Source: Drechslerella dactyloides (taxonomy: Eukaryota > Ascomycota > Orbiliomycetes > Orbiliales > Orbiliaceae). Taken from it: a DNA stretch of 64,000 nucleotides. Shown here piece by piece: positions 32,054 to 43,400 of the stretch. How positions within the stretch are numbered: position 1 is the stretch's first letter; each line of letters opens with the position of its first letter. The stretch is taken from contig JAGTWJ010000017.1 in the NCBI GenBank assembly GCA_020064725.1, positions 4,650,001 to 4,714,000 on the forward strand, read 5' to 3'. The notes under the pieces are model-generated. The model was not told the origin of the DNA. It saw only the letters and a program-made list of their open reading frames with translations, and did not search any database. The position numbers were made by a program, and so were the translations under genes.

Positions 32054-34385
32054 ATGGGCCTACCGTCCAAGCCGCGATCGACCGTCAAGGTCCTCCCGAC
32101 CTCCAACTACCAGACACCCTTCACCGACTACTCACGCTGGCGCCTCAAGGACGATCACGGTCGCCAGACCTGGCATTACCTCTCCGAGGCTGAGGCTAAG
32201 AAGTGGAAGCAGTCTACTGCCGACAAGTACTTTCTCGGCCTCGATACCGTACAGTTACCCTCTACAATCATTGACCCCTTTATAGTTCTGACGCACTAAT
32301 GCGAGTGACACCACAGGAACTGCCGGAACTACCACCTCCCAGGACACCCCTCGATGTCGCCGAGAATGGCCTCGAGTTCTTCTCCAAGCTGCAGCTCCCC
32401 GGCGGCAACTGGGCCTGCGACTACTCCGGTCCCATGTTCCAGCTTGCCGGGTTCGTGATGTGCTGGTACGCCACCGGCATCCCTTTCCCCGAGGACTGGG
32501 CGACAGAGCTCATCCGCTACCTCTGCAATCGGGCTCACCCAGAAGATGGCGGCTGGGGCCTGCACACCGAGGGCGAGTCGTCTGTCTTTGGTACCACCAT
32601 AAATTACACCACCATCCGACTACTGGGAATGCCGCCAGACCATCCGGTCGCCGTCAAAGCACGACAAACCCTCCACAAACTCGGCGGCGCCCTCGGTGTC
32701 CCTCATTGGGGCAAGGCCTGGCTGGCCATGATCGGCTGCTTCGAATGGGAGGGCATGAATCCAATTCCCCCCGAACTCTGGCTTCTTCCGGATTGGTTTC
32801 CACTGCACCCGTACCGCTGGTGGATCCACACCCGGGCCGTCTACCTGCCCATGTCATACATCTGGTCCAAACGTTACTCCCGCCCTCTCAACCCCCTTAC
32901 TCGCGCCCTACGTACTGAACTCTTCACGCAACCTTACTCTTCCATCAACTTTGCCGCCCACCGGAACACTATCGCCCCCGCCGACATCTACCACCCGCAC
33001 ACCACCATCCTCAACATCTTCAATACCGTCTGCACCTTCTGGCGCAACTACCTCCTCCCCACCCGCCTAAAGACCTGGGCCGAAGACTATGCCTACTCTC
33101 TCGTTGTTCGCGAGGATGAAAACACCCTCTATGTCAACCTCGGCCCTGTCAACAACCCCCTCCAAATGCTTTGCCGCTTTATCGCCGAAGGGCCCGACTC
33201 TCCCGCAGTCGCTGGCCACATCGATCGCCTGCACGACTATCTCTGGATGAACCATGACGGCATGCTCATGAACGGCACGAACGGTGTTCAGGTCTGGGAC
33301 ACCGCCTTCGCCATCCAAGCCATCGTCGAATGCGGCCTCGCGGACGACCCACGCTATCATGGTATGCTCACCGCGGCCCACGAATTCCTCGACGACCAGC
33401 AAATATCCGCCGATATCAGCGACGCAGCACAGAAATGTTATCGCCAGCAACGCAAGGGTGCGTGGGCCTTCTCCACCCGTGATCAGGGCTACACTGTCTC
33501 CGACTGTACTGCTGAGGGTCTGAAATCTGTCATTCAGCTGCAGCTCCTCCCGTCCTTCCCGGATCTTGTGTCCCTTCCGCGCATGCGCGATGCCATCGAC
33601 GTGCTGCTCTCCCTCCGTAACCCCAGCGGCGGGTTTGCGTCGTACGAGATCGTCCGCGGTATCAAGCAGCTGGAATGGTTCAACGCCGCCGAGGTATTCG
33701 GACGCATCATGATCGAGTACGAGTATCCGGAATGTACGACGGCTGTCGTTACCGCCCTAGTGTATTTCCGCAAGGTTGATCCGGTATACCGGGCGGCCGA
33801 GATCGTCAAGACGATCAAGGATGCTGTCGACTGGATTAAGACCGCGCAGCGTGCGGACGGCAGCTGGGAGGGTTCATGGGGCATCTGCTTCTCGTACGCG
33901 ATGATGTTCGCACTGGAGTCTCTGCACCTTGTCGGCGAAAGCTGCGCAAACTCGGAGCGCGTGCGGCGAGCTTGTGCGTTTTTGGTCAGCAAGCAGATGG
34001 CGGACGGCGGGTGGGGTGAGAGCTACATGAGCTGTGTGAAGGGGCAGTGGATCGATCATGAACGCAGCCAGGTCGTGAATACTGCGTGGTGTCTGATCGC
34101 GCTTATGAACGCGGAGTATCAAGGGAAGGAGGTGTTGCAGCGGGGTATCAAGCTGTTGAAGAGCCGGCAGCAGAAGAATGGCGAGTGGCTGCAGGAGGGC
34201 ATCGAGGGTGTGTTCAACCGGAGTTGGTAAGTTTAATTTTGATGTGCCCATCCTCCCCCCTAAAGTCAAGTTACTAACGGACGATTCATCGCAGTATGAT
34301 TACGTATCCGAATTACAAGTTTGTCTTCCCGATCAAGGCTATGGGCATGTATGCGAAGCAGTTTGGGAACGAGGAGCTGTGGTGA
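32054..34385 (+). CDS. erg7: lanosterol synthase (oxidosqualene cyclase, 731 aa)
   Basis: Exons 32054-32248, 32317-34226 and 34295-34385 give 731 aa, the normal length for the family. The enzyme folds 2,3-oxidosqualene into lanosterol in ergosterol synthesis at the ER or lipid droplet. Visible features are QW-type repeats (KLQLPGGNWACD, AQRADGSWEGSWG, KQMADGGWGESY, RQQKNGEWLQEG), the catalytic DCTAE at residues 461-465, and an R-WWIHTRAVYLPMSYIW substrate-cavity segment. The C-terminus spliced across intron 2 reads GVFNRSCMITYPNYKF. As I recall the work on Aspergillus fumigatus cyclases, an N-K-S-C-A-I-S-like motif here marks lanosterol synthase rather than protostadienol synthase, so NRSCMIT favours sterol biosynthesis. 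No secondary-metabolite genes flank it. Confidence 0.93.
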
Positions 34386-34744
34386 GTGGGATATATGCTA
34401 TAAAGATAGACGCATACAATGGCGATAGACGGAGCAATGGTGGTGCATAGAATTTTTTAGTTAGACATGCTGTATCCAGTGGTAATATTAATTCGAGGGA
34501 TGAATCAGTGCATGAATGAACGTTTCCTCCGCCAACTCCGTATTCGCAGATAAAAGAGTAACAAGTACATTAGTTATACATAGAACCATGAATTATCACA
34601 ACCGTACGCCAACCGAACGTCAATAACCCACCCGCATATCACCTTGCCAATCCAAAACCATGCAATCATAAGCGGACCTGCCGCTGCAGCCTCTAGGCTC
34701 GAGGACCAGGCCCCCCGAAGCAGAGTAGAATCTCAAAGGAATTG
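34386..34744. other. convergent 3' intergenic region
   Basis: It lies between the stop codons of erg7 and the convergent glycosyltransferase gene. Nothing else is seen. Confidence 0.5.
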
Positions 34745-36079
34745 CTAGAAATCGGCATGCAGGGCATGCCAGCTACCTCCTAGCCCATAGCAGCCCCATC
34801 CCATACGCCCCGCCACATAACACAGGCCTTCCGTCTCACCACCGTTCTCCTCCTCATGATCTCCCTCCCTTATACGGTACACCGGAAACACCAACCCCTC
34901 CCTCACCAGCTCTGCGCGCATATAAAGCACCGAGCCACCCACCGCGTCCAGCTGGATGAGCTCCTCGTCGCGCGTGCCAGGTAATAGTTGCGCCAGCGCC
35001 TTCGCCCAGTTCTTCTGTCCCTTGAACGAGTGGCCTTTATCCAGGATTTGTGACAGTTCCCACGCCGTCGGTCGCCGCCCATTCCCGCGCCAGGACCCGC
35101 GATCCACGTCACAGCCGCTAGCATTCTGTAGCCGTAGCGTCAACAAGCCTACCGGCCGTGCGACTTGAGCCTCTTTCACCGTGCCGTCATGCTGCCCCTG
35201 CCCGCCTTCGTCGCCGTCGGGATCCGACAATGGCATCTCCGGCTCCATTGGCGCGCCTGCCTCGCCGGTCTCATCACTATCGCTGCCGTCCTCGACCCGC
35301 ACGCTGGCGACGACGAGCGATTGTATATCCTGCCGGTCCGACAGCCCTGCCACCTCGACGAACCGCGCGAACAACCCGCGCGGTAGATCGGCGACGTCTG
35401 CATCCAGCCATACCAAGTGCGCGTACCGATCACTCAGCGTGCTCGCCATGAGATAATTCCTCAGCCGCGCCATATACTGCCGTGTCCGACGTCCAACCCC
35501 AGCACCGTTGTCCCCGCCAGGTACCAGCGGCAGCGACGGCAGGTATATAATCTCCGCAGACGACCAGGGCATCGCCCGCGGTAACGCTAGCAACGTCGAC
35601 GTGTAGTTCTCAAAAGCGACAAGCGATCCCGTCAATAATCCCAGTGACATCTGCGACGCCGGCATCCCCTGCGCGCGCACCCGCGCAATATAGTCGTTGA
35701 ACGTCCATGTGCGGTTATATCCCCCGCGACGAGCATCCCGTAGCGTGCTCTCGCCAAATGCATCTAGATCATCGGCGATCGTGAGAAGCAGTATCCGCTG
35801 CGCGGCCGTAGCGCCAGGCGGATCTGTCAGCGAGGTGAAGGAACGGCGACGGCCGCCAGTGGAGGATGAAAGTGCGGTCTCATAGTATTTGACGTAGGTA
35901 CTGCTGTGTGCTGACATCGCCAGCGGTCGGTGAGTCGGCGGCGGCGATGTGTAGAACCCCGACGGGTGGCCGACTGGGGAGAAGGTGTTGAAGGCGAGGA
36001 AGAGGGTGGTGACGGCGAGGGTGACGAGGCTCGCTTGAGCGCGGCGGGAGACGAGCAGGCGGCTCGGGGTGACTTTCAT
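34745..36079 (-). CDS. GT62 (Anp1/Mnn9/Van1-type) glycosyltransferase (444 aa)
   Basis: This intronless gene encodes a type II membrane protein. A short basic cytosolic tail is followed by one transmembrane helix (about residues 16-32, ASLVTLAVTTLFLAF) and a Ser/Pro stem. The catalytic domain starts at about residue 95 with ILLLTIADD. LRNYLMAS (206-213) and HLVWLDADV (221-229) are the DxD-containing heart of the Anp1 family. The C-terminus has ETEGLCYVAGRMGWGCYGL, which fits the family's closing helix. Members build mannan or other mannose polymers in the Golgi using GDP-mannose. An acidic insertion at about 260-305 (DGSDSDETGEAG, PDGDEGGQGQ) is not typical of Mnn9 or Van1 as I know them. It may be a divergent paralogue. 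Confidence 0.8.
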   Translation of the reverse strand: MKVTPSRLLVSRRAQASLVTLAVTTLFLAFNTFSPVGHPSGFYTSPPPTHRPLAMSAHSSTYVKYYETALSSSTGGRRRSFTSLTDPPGATAAQRILLLTIADDLDAFGESTLRDARRGGYNRTWTFNDYIARVRAQGMPASQMSLGLLTGSLVAFENYTSTLLALPRAMPWSSAEIIYLPSLPLVPGGDNGAGVGRRTRQYMARLRNYLMASTLSDRYAHLVWLDADVADLPRGLFARFVEVAGLSDRQDIQSLVVASVRVEDGSDSDETGEAGAPMEPEMPLSDPDGDEGGQGQHDGTVKEAQVARPVGLLTLRLQNASGCDVDRGSWRGNGRRPTAWELSQILDKGHSFKGQKNWAKALAQLLPGTRDEELIQLDAVGGSVLYMRAELVREGLVFPVYRIREGDHEEENGGETEGLCYVAGRMGWGCYGLGGSWHALHADF

Positions 36080-37336
36080 CGCGCGCGATCAATATAATGG
36101 ATAAATGTTCGAACTGACAGAAGATAAATTAGCCGGCTAGCCGTAAAGAACTTTAATATCAACCGGTCGACCGCGATGCTGTTGAATCGCAAAACGTAAA
36201 CATCGGTTCGAACGATCGAGATGTGGAACGTCGGGGAAATTGCGGAATCCGTCCTTACTTAACAGTCCATCCACCCACCCTTCCTCGTAATAAAACCGCA
36301 CATCGACACAATTATCGCGCGGCGATATAGCAGCCAGCATATGATAATACCGCCATCTTATTAACCGGCGCTGACCGCACCATTACCGACCAACTACCCC
36401 ATACCATCTTACGTAGTGAGCAAAAACCCGCCAGTTGCGCCGGCGCAACCCTAAGCAAAGCAGGAAAACAGCGTCAGTGGGGGGATTATCGAATTCGAAT
36501 GGATTGTTAATCTTGCGAAAGTTACACCATCCCATTTGCGGTTGTCTGCAGCTGCTGCACAGGGGTTGTGGCAATCTAACCAATGGGAATGCGGGCGGCG
36601 AGGAGGTGGCACGAAGAGAGGTTCCACAGTGGCGCGCTATTGAAATTGAACAGTTAGTGTAATTACCATGGCCAAGAATCTTCGGGGACATATATTTTCG
36701 AGTACCGTATAAAGCGGCGACGAGCGCAAGATTCAAAGACTGGGCCTCGGGCCTTTCTACTTGTAGTCCGGGGATCGAGAGAGATCCTGAAATATCGCGA
36801 GACGACAGCGGTGCATGGGCCATGGATCCGTGGATCTGGAATGAGTTGACGTCGGCTCACAGACTCGGCACCAAGCATGCATTACGACAACATCTGTGCG
36901 ACGTACGCAACACAGCCGGCGGAAAATACCACGTTCGAGTATTGTGCGAGGGTGGGCGATATACTCTTGATTCGTTGAGGTAATTCGGTCGGTAACAGAA
37001 GTGTATGGTGGAGCTTGAAGCTGATGAGCTAAAAATACAGGGATGAAATTCGGTCAAGACTCATAAAGGTCAACGGGGGCACTCTCTCGATTCTTTAGCT
37101 ACATGATGCACGATGCATTGCATTGGCTACCGCGTGAAATCAGTGTCTCAGACCAGACAAAGAAAATAGGAAAAACCTAGAAAGGAAACGGGAAATCTGC
37201 TCCGCAGGACAGGAAAAATAGTAATCCAGCATAAGAAAACGTGCAACAGAAACGTTCGTGACATGAGTAAACGTCGTGATCGTGATATGAAAAGGTGTCC
37301 AGCACCACGAGTCGGAAAGAAGAAAGAAACCCGGCA
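36080..37336. other. 1.2-kb intergenic region
   Basis: Between the glycosyltransferase promoter and the 3' end of the coiled-coil gene I see no supported gene. A frame at 36383-36823 on the minus strand lacks family-like features. Confidence 0.4.
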
Positions 37337-38314
37337 TCAGAGCCTATCGTAGTCCTTGACCTGCTGGAGTCTGCTCTTGAGTGCAGGTGTGAGTCCAGGG
37401 TCGCTCAGGTAGCTCTGTTCGAGCTCCTCTTCATCCTCACTCTCGCTCGGGAGAATCGGGCTCGTGATATCGTACTCGGGTCCCGCGTTCTCTTTCCCGA
37501 GCGCTCCAACCTCCTCGTCCTGTCCAGTCAACTTGAAGTGGCCCCACGGGAGCGCCTCGAGGTCGGTCAAGTCGATCCCGTCAAAGTCGATGTCCGGAAT
37601 CGGTCCTCCTTCGTTCTCCGAGGCGAGGACTTGGAGGTCCTGGAGGATCCTGGGATCCGATAGAAGGATGACCTCGCGCATCTCGTCCTTCCATTCATCC
37701 GCTTCGAGGAGTTGCAAGAACGGCCTCACGGGACCGCCCTTGTAGCCCCTCTTCTCGAGCTTGGCGAGGAGAAACAGGCGACCGCGGTAAGTGACCTCTT
37801 CCTCTTCCGTTCGCTCTTCCGCGTCAAGAGGGATGCCGGCGAGAGGGTCGAGGATTGGATCGTCGGCTTGGCGGTTGAATCGCTCCAGGTTGCGACGATA
37901 GTCGTACTCCAGGTTGCTGAGGTCATCGAACAAGGAGTCGAGGTGCTCGCCGTAGCGGCCTTGGGTCTTCAGCAGCTTCTCCTTGGTGGCAGCTTGGTCT
38001 GCCTCGGATGGGAGGAGCTCGTCGGCCGTGGCATCGGCCGTGGTGGCCCTCTCATGTTGGACCTCCTTGTTGCTCTGCTTGAGCTCCTTGACGTCAATCT
38101 TGAGGCTCGATCGGTAGCCCTTCAAGACGGATTCGATCCGCTTGGCGATGTCGCGGATCTTCTCCGCAGAGGCCATGACCTCCTCAATGGTGGTGGTCGG
38201 AGGGCTCGCGTAGTGCGTCACTACGACCGTGTCGCGGACGCTGGAGCCATACGGCGGCTCCAGCGTGAGCTGGCCAGCACGGAAGCTGTACGTGGCCGGC
38301 TTCTGGCCCTGCAT
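37337..38314 (-). CDS. coiled-coil protein of unknown function (325 aa)
   Basis: The start at 38314 is the first ATG after a TATA box (38472-38482) and a CT-rich leader with no upstream ATG, so it looks genuine. Residues 40-130 form a helical, probably coiled-coil region (IEEVMASAEKIRDIAKRIES ... KQSNKEVQHE). The middle has a conserved-looking block, YRGRLFLLAKLEKRGYKGGP, and the end is acidic (SESEDEEELEQSYL). I do not recognise the family. The frame remains open upstream of the ATG, so fusion to the neighbouring upstream gene by splicing is possible but less likely. Confidence 0.6.
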   Translation of the reverse strand: MQGQKPATYSFRAGQLTLEPPYGSSVRDTVVVTHYASPPTTTIEEVMASAEKIRDIAKRIESVLKGYRSSLKIDVKELKQSNKEVQHERATTADATADELLPSEADQAATKEKLLKTQGRYGEHLDSLFDDLSNLEYDYRRNLERFNRQADDPILDPLAGIPLDAEERTEEEEVTYRGRLFLLAKLEKRGYKGGPVRPFLQLLEADEWKDEMREVILLSDPRILQDLQVLASENEGGPIPDIDFDGIDLTDLEALPWGHFKLTGQDEEVGALGKENAGPEYDITSPILPSESEDEEELEQSYLSDPGLTPALKSRLQQVKDYDRL

Positions 38315-38471
38315 TTCTGTGACGGTGATTGCGGGGTCGGGGAACGCTGAAGCCTTTGTGGCTTGAAGGGTGTATGAAATATGAAGCTTGAGGTTGATAA
38401 AGAATCAGCTAATGTGAGGAAAGAAGGGTGGGATGAAGGACGGAAATTCAACAGGGAGGCAGTCGCGTGTG

Positions 38472-38482
38472 CTCAATTTATA
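38472..38482 (-). promoter_or_regulatory. TATA box of the coiled-coil gene
   Basis: It reads TATAAATTGAG on the minus strand, about 160 bases before the start at 38314. Pyrimidine-rich sequence (TTCATCCCACCCTTCTTTCC) follows. Confidence 0.45.
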
Positions 38483-40442
38483 GTCGATTGTGGGGAAGAA
38501 TTTTTGAACTTACATTTTCAGTAGCCCTATTCTTCTGACGTTTCTCGATCCTCCCATTGTGACTGTTGCCGAAGCTGCCACCGCAGTTACAACAGTGTTG
38601 TCCAGTATGTATGTCATCAATAGATTTTCCTGCCCCCTTCAGAATACCTTCTCCCACAGCTTCCTGCTTGACACCACTCGTCTCGCTCATCGAAGCAGCA
38701 TCTGCAGCAATGCGCATCGATACTCCTGCACCGTGTTGGTGGTAGTTCATCATTCGTGAGTTGATGTGAGCGCTCATGTTCTCTGTATTCCAAGGAGAAC
38801 TCCGGAAATCCTCAGCAGTGCTACTCAACACCGGCTCGTACTCATCCGAAGTCGCAACAGAGAAATTTCCAGTCATCAACATGGAAGCCATCGGTGTACC
38901 CGGAGACGACATTCCCGTGGGAGTCAGCTCAGAGGCTCGTCTCAACGTATCCTGAAGAGTACGACCGAATCCGAACCCGAGAAGGGGTGTTTGCTCTAAA
39001 TTGATCATCTGTGGCAATGAAGGAGATGCAGAGCGAGGAGGGAAGGTTCTAGGTCCAGTGATACTTGGAGTCACCAATGAAGCAGGTTTGGCCGTACTCG
39101 AGTGAGGAACATGAGCCCCAGATATGATACTCTGGCTAACGTTTGGTAATGGAGTTGCAGTAATCGGTCGAGGCATTGTCGACATGCCAAATTGAATGGC
39201 AGCCGGTCCGAGCGACGGGCGTGATGGCGGCGATATGAACGTCGGTGAAACACGACGGATTCTTGAAGCAGAGCCAAAACCACCGACTGCAGACGGTGAT
39301 GGTGAAACGACCTGCCGAGGTGGTGGAGGGCGATGCAAGCCTTGCATGATAGAAGTGGGAACTCCCATATGCATAACAGATGGCATCGGCGGTGCTGTTT
39401 GTGGTGCTGTTGGACCTCTGGCGTGAAGTCTCATGCGGGGAGGGCCTGGAGTGCCTGCCCGTTGAGTGGATTCCACAAACTTTCTGTCACGAGTCGGTCT
39501 GGATGGCCCTGGAGCCGCTGGAGATGGCGTTGGTCTCGCTGGTGGTGTAATCTGCCCTGACTGGATCGTCCGTTCGACGACAGGAGCAGTCGGCGTCTGT
39601 CTCCCAGACGTTGCATTTGTCTCCGGCTGTTCTGTCATGAAGGTCTGTATGGTCTGGTCTTGCTGTTGTGCATGGTTCTGCAAGACTTCGAAGAGAGGGG
39701 CGATTCTGCCGCCAGACGAACCAGGGAGAGGAAACGGCTCTCTGAAGTCACGATGCAATGGCAACAGAGTCCCAGAAGCTTGAGGAAGCGGTGGGCTGAA
39801 GATAGTGCTCACCCAGTCTGTTTCGCCAGCATTTATGGGAGATGTCGGAAGCAGTACATCTGCAGGTACCGGTGATATCAAGTTCCTACCTGGCGGTGCT
39901 TCAGAGGAACTTTGAGGACCTGTGATTGGAAAGACTGCCTGATTTATACCTTGAGACACCGTTTGCGGACGATGCATCTCTAGCTGATGAGGTTGTGGTT
40001 CTGCTGTAGGTGCAGGCCTCCTTCGTGGCATGCGTGCCGCAGAGATCTGCTCGTCCGGGTCTTTAGAAACTCGCCTTGGTGATCCACGTTCAGCAATCAT
40101 CGAGGCAGCTCCCAAACTTGCATCGCTTGGCTTCTCTGAGACTGTCATTCCCGAACCAGGCATGGTAGTATTCGGTGGTGCAGGGTTAGTAGGTGGACGC
40201 GGCGCGCCGCTGGCGGTCACGCCGTCAGGGTACAGTTCGCTCTGGAGCTCCAGAGCACGGACGTTACAATCGGACACTCTTAAGGGATGGAAGCGGCGGC
40301 CAAAGAGAGCAAGTTCTTGACGATACTCATCGGAATCTGCATTTGATGGAGGACTGGGTTGGACATGGCGGAGGTGGTTGATCGATCGTATCTCGTGCTC
40401 GGGCATCTGCTGCCCTTGCTGGCTGGTACGATCGTCAGACAT
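38478..40442 (-). CDS. long intrinsically disordered Pro/Ser/Thr-rich protein (654 aa)
   Basis: The likely start is 40442 (MSDDRTSQQGQQM); a Met further up would add a hydrophobic run. Almost the whole protein is low-complexity Pro, Ser, Thr and Gln sequence. Stretches such as SDEYRQELALFGRRFHPLRV (near residue 37) and LEQTPLLGFGFGRTLQDTLR stand out as possible short structured or binding motifs. Near the C-terminus there is a CCNCGGSFGNSHNGRIEKRQ segment, possibly half of a zinc site. A perfect donor-like GTAAGT lies 12 codons before the stop (38508-38513). Its use could extend the protein into downstream sequence. Composition suggests a regulatory or transcription-linked protein. Function unknown. 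Confidence 0.65.
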   Translation of the reverse strand: MSDDRTSQQGQQMPEHEIRSINHLRHVQPSPPSNADSDEYRQELALFGRRFHPLRVSDCNVRALELQSELYPDGVTASGAPRPPTNPAPPNTTMPGSGMTVSEKPSDASLGAASMIAERGSPRRVSKDPDEQISAARMPRRRPAPTAEPQPHQLEMHRPQTVSQGINQAVFPITGPQSSSEAPPGRNLISPVPADVLLPTSPINAGETDWVSTIFSPPLPQASGTLLPLHRDFREPFPLPGSSGGRIAPLFEVLQNHAQQQDQTIQTFMTEQPETNATSGRQTPTAPVVERTIQSGQITPPARPTPSPAAPGPSRPTRDRKFVESTQRAGTPGPPRMRLHARGPTAPQTAPPMPSVMHMGVPTSIMQGLHRPPPPRQVVSPSPSAVGGFGSASRIRRVSPTFISPPSRPSLGPAAIQFGMSTMPRPITATPLPNVSQSIISGAHVPHSSTAKPASLVTPSITGPRTFPPRSASPSLPQMINLEQTPLLGFGFGRTLQDTLRRASELTPTGMSSPGTPMASMLMTGNFSVATSDEYEPVLSSTAEDFRSSPWNTENMSAHINSRMMNYHQHGAGVSMRIAADAASMSETSGVKQEAVGEGILKGAGKSIDDIHTGQHCCNCGGSFGNSHNGRIEKRQKNRATENVSSKILPHNRL

Positions 40443-43400
40443 GGCTTGGAGGAGGATGATGAGATGGGAGGATGGGACGGGAGAAAGAGGTTGATGGTGG
40501 AGGAGGAGAAAGAGCGGAGGAGAAGGAGAGGAGAAGGTGCCGGTGATGATCAAGAAATATAAACATGCTGCCGGCGCTATATACACGTCCATTTGGACCA
40601 AACGGCTTCAGGATAAGGCTCCCAGCCCCGCCGAGGAGCCTTGTAGGGAATCCATGCTTCTTCAAGAGGGGAAAGAAACGTCTCGAAACAGAGAGCTGCG
40701 CTGAGCAGAGCAGCGCAGCTCTTTGCAAATCTATCCCCTTACAAACATGGCACTGGGCACTCAGCCCATTGCCATGATCCATCCACGCCTGGCCCGAGAT
40801 ACGGCCATATAACTGGCCATATCATACATGATGCCACGATCATCATGCTGATATTGATCAGCTTCCGACTCCCCGATGGGTCATTTTATAAAAAGTCCGT
40901 TCATAGCCGTCGGCGAGGCCAAATCTAGAGAGATCAGTTGTTAGCTGCCTATCGAAACTACCTCCAGTGGGCTATTATAGTAGCGACGCTTACAACTTTG
41001 TGAGCTCCGGAACTTCACTCCCTCGTATATAATTTATACTATCAGCCTGGGGACTGGACTGACCGGTCCCCGTTGGCCTCGAGGGCCGTGACTAGTCTCA
41101 CCACCAGTCAATCGGTGCAGTGGTGGAGGCTGCTCCAAGCCCCTATGCAACTAGGAGCAGAGCCGTTCGTTATCAATAGTAGAAACGCTGCTCTAAACCT
41201 GCACGCCGTTAGCAACCATGAACAACCGTCTATCATTCTGGGAAAGGTTGTAACACGAACTCCTGTTGCATTTCGCCACATCTGCTACATAAAGTTCAGC
41301 TTTTTACTATCCTGGGCCTGGAGAGCCTCTCCCAGACATCCTGCTGATGCCAAGATCTTTGTTTAGTGGCCAGCCGCTCAGGATTGATATCAAGACTCAT
41401 CTTCAGCTGTGTGTCTATAGATTGTGTCAGCCACTTGTTTATCATATGAAGTCAGTCAATCTACATGTATACAGGCGAACATACCAAACAACAAGCCACG
41501 AGTCACATTGACTCAGGAGATCCCGCCAATAAATCGAATAGAACTAGCTTCTGGCGGAAGCCCGGTTGGAGCTTGCCACCAGCTCCACAGGCCCCGAATC
41601 TACACATAAGCATCAGCATCGCAGAATCGAAGCCTTGGGCCACAACATTTAGCTTCGGAGGCGAGAGTGTAACTCGCGTATACGTACTCGTCAATCTAAG
41701 GCCTGCACCGTGGCGGTGGGCTCCACCGAGTATTTTCGGGAGACGAAGATTCATCGGGTCGAACTACGACCCAAAGGACATAAAGCCTTTATGTTCACGG
41801 GAATTTTACTTGGAATTCGGAAGTCATCCACGAAGGCCCTTAGCATCCATGTGAAGTCTGGGATCTTTTCTCCCAGTTTCTTACCAATCACTGAACGATC
41901 GCAATGTGAATGCTTACCCGTTTTGCCGAACAGCTGATGCCGAAACTCGCAGGCCGTCCATTCGTGGGCTTTCGTCTCGAATGGATGGTCGAACCTGATC
42001 AATACCTGCCTCTTCCATTCTCAGTTCGGCGTTTAGCATAGAAGCCCACGAATGGACGGCCTGGCAAAAAGATGAGCAATGCTCGAGAAGGAGGGCCAGA
42101 ATCGGCGGTGGCCTACCCCGACGTGGGGATTAAAGATGGCCCTTGGGGCCAAGAGGTGGGGACAAGAGGTCTAGGAGATGGAGGATGATGAAAGAGGAAG
42201 CATGGGAGAAGACTAACTCCCCATGAACAAGTGGGGGGCTCTGTATTTATAGGAAGCTCCGGAACAGCTATTTTTGCGGCTATAAATGTCGTCCGTCTTC
42301 CCAATCCAGACATTGGTTGCCGCCGCGAACATCAACTTTCCCGCTAATACGTCGACGCTCATTGATGACCGCGAATGGCAGCAAAGGGAATACATCAAGT
42401 ACAGTTGCCCCCATATACAGATCAACCAGCTCACCTATAGCATTCTCGCATCAGGGTGCCTTGCCATGGAGACGAATGCAAGTTATCATCAAAGCTACTC
42501 TGCTCGGGGATATCCGGATATAGCCAGTCGGCGACGGCGGAATCAGCTAGATCTACGGAAAACACTACTGGCAAAAAGTTGCATAAACGCCGTCTTCACA
42601 CAAACGCTGCTGACCCACGCAGCTCGTCGCGATCAGTACACGCCTTAGATTATTGCCGACGGCAAAAGCCTATATGGACACAAGGCTGCGAAACGGAACA
42701 AGATTTATTTCTCTCGATAAGAGTTGACATAGACACTAAAAGTTTGGACGCCGGGCGATCTAATCATAGGCTCGATCTTCTATTTTTTCAAGTTACATGC
42801 CCCGGGTGACAGAATTCGAGCTTGTCGGACCCTATAACAGCCTGATACGCTACCAACAGTAGCCATTGGATAGCCGCTGACGCAATTGGTGAGCATTCTA
42901 TTCAGCGACATTATCCCGGAAACGAAAATGCACGGTAAAGTACGACTGTCTAGCTCACAAGCCAAGGAATGACAATATCGCGTTAAGGAAATGGCAGCAA
43001 TTGTAGTCTGTGGTCCTATCAGATCGGTACCTACCTAATCGCCTACGGTTACGGCATATATTTCCTTTGCACGGCGGTCCGGTATACGACGTAAGCGATC
43101 CGCCTAACTCCAGAATCGTCATCTACTTACGAGAGAGTAACAATAGAACCTCTTAATTGCTGAATATTGCTGAATATAGACTTATGAATACAGGCTATAC
43201 TAGATATATATAATGCGAATCGGTAAACAAAAGCCCATGGCCGCGAATCGACCTCTAGACCATACCGATTTCCGACAATCGACGTCGACATCGACACCGA
43301 TCCTTGGCGCTTCTGAAGGCTTCTCGTGACCTCCGGTACCAAGAAGTAGCGGCGTCGGATCCACATCCGACTAACAACAGGACAAGCTGCTCCCATGGGT

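Noticed and set aside
33067..34269. Several long minus-strand frames inside lanosterol synthase
   Set aside because: They are antisense shadows of a strongly conserved gene.
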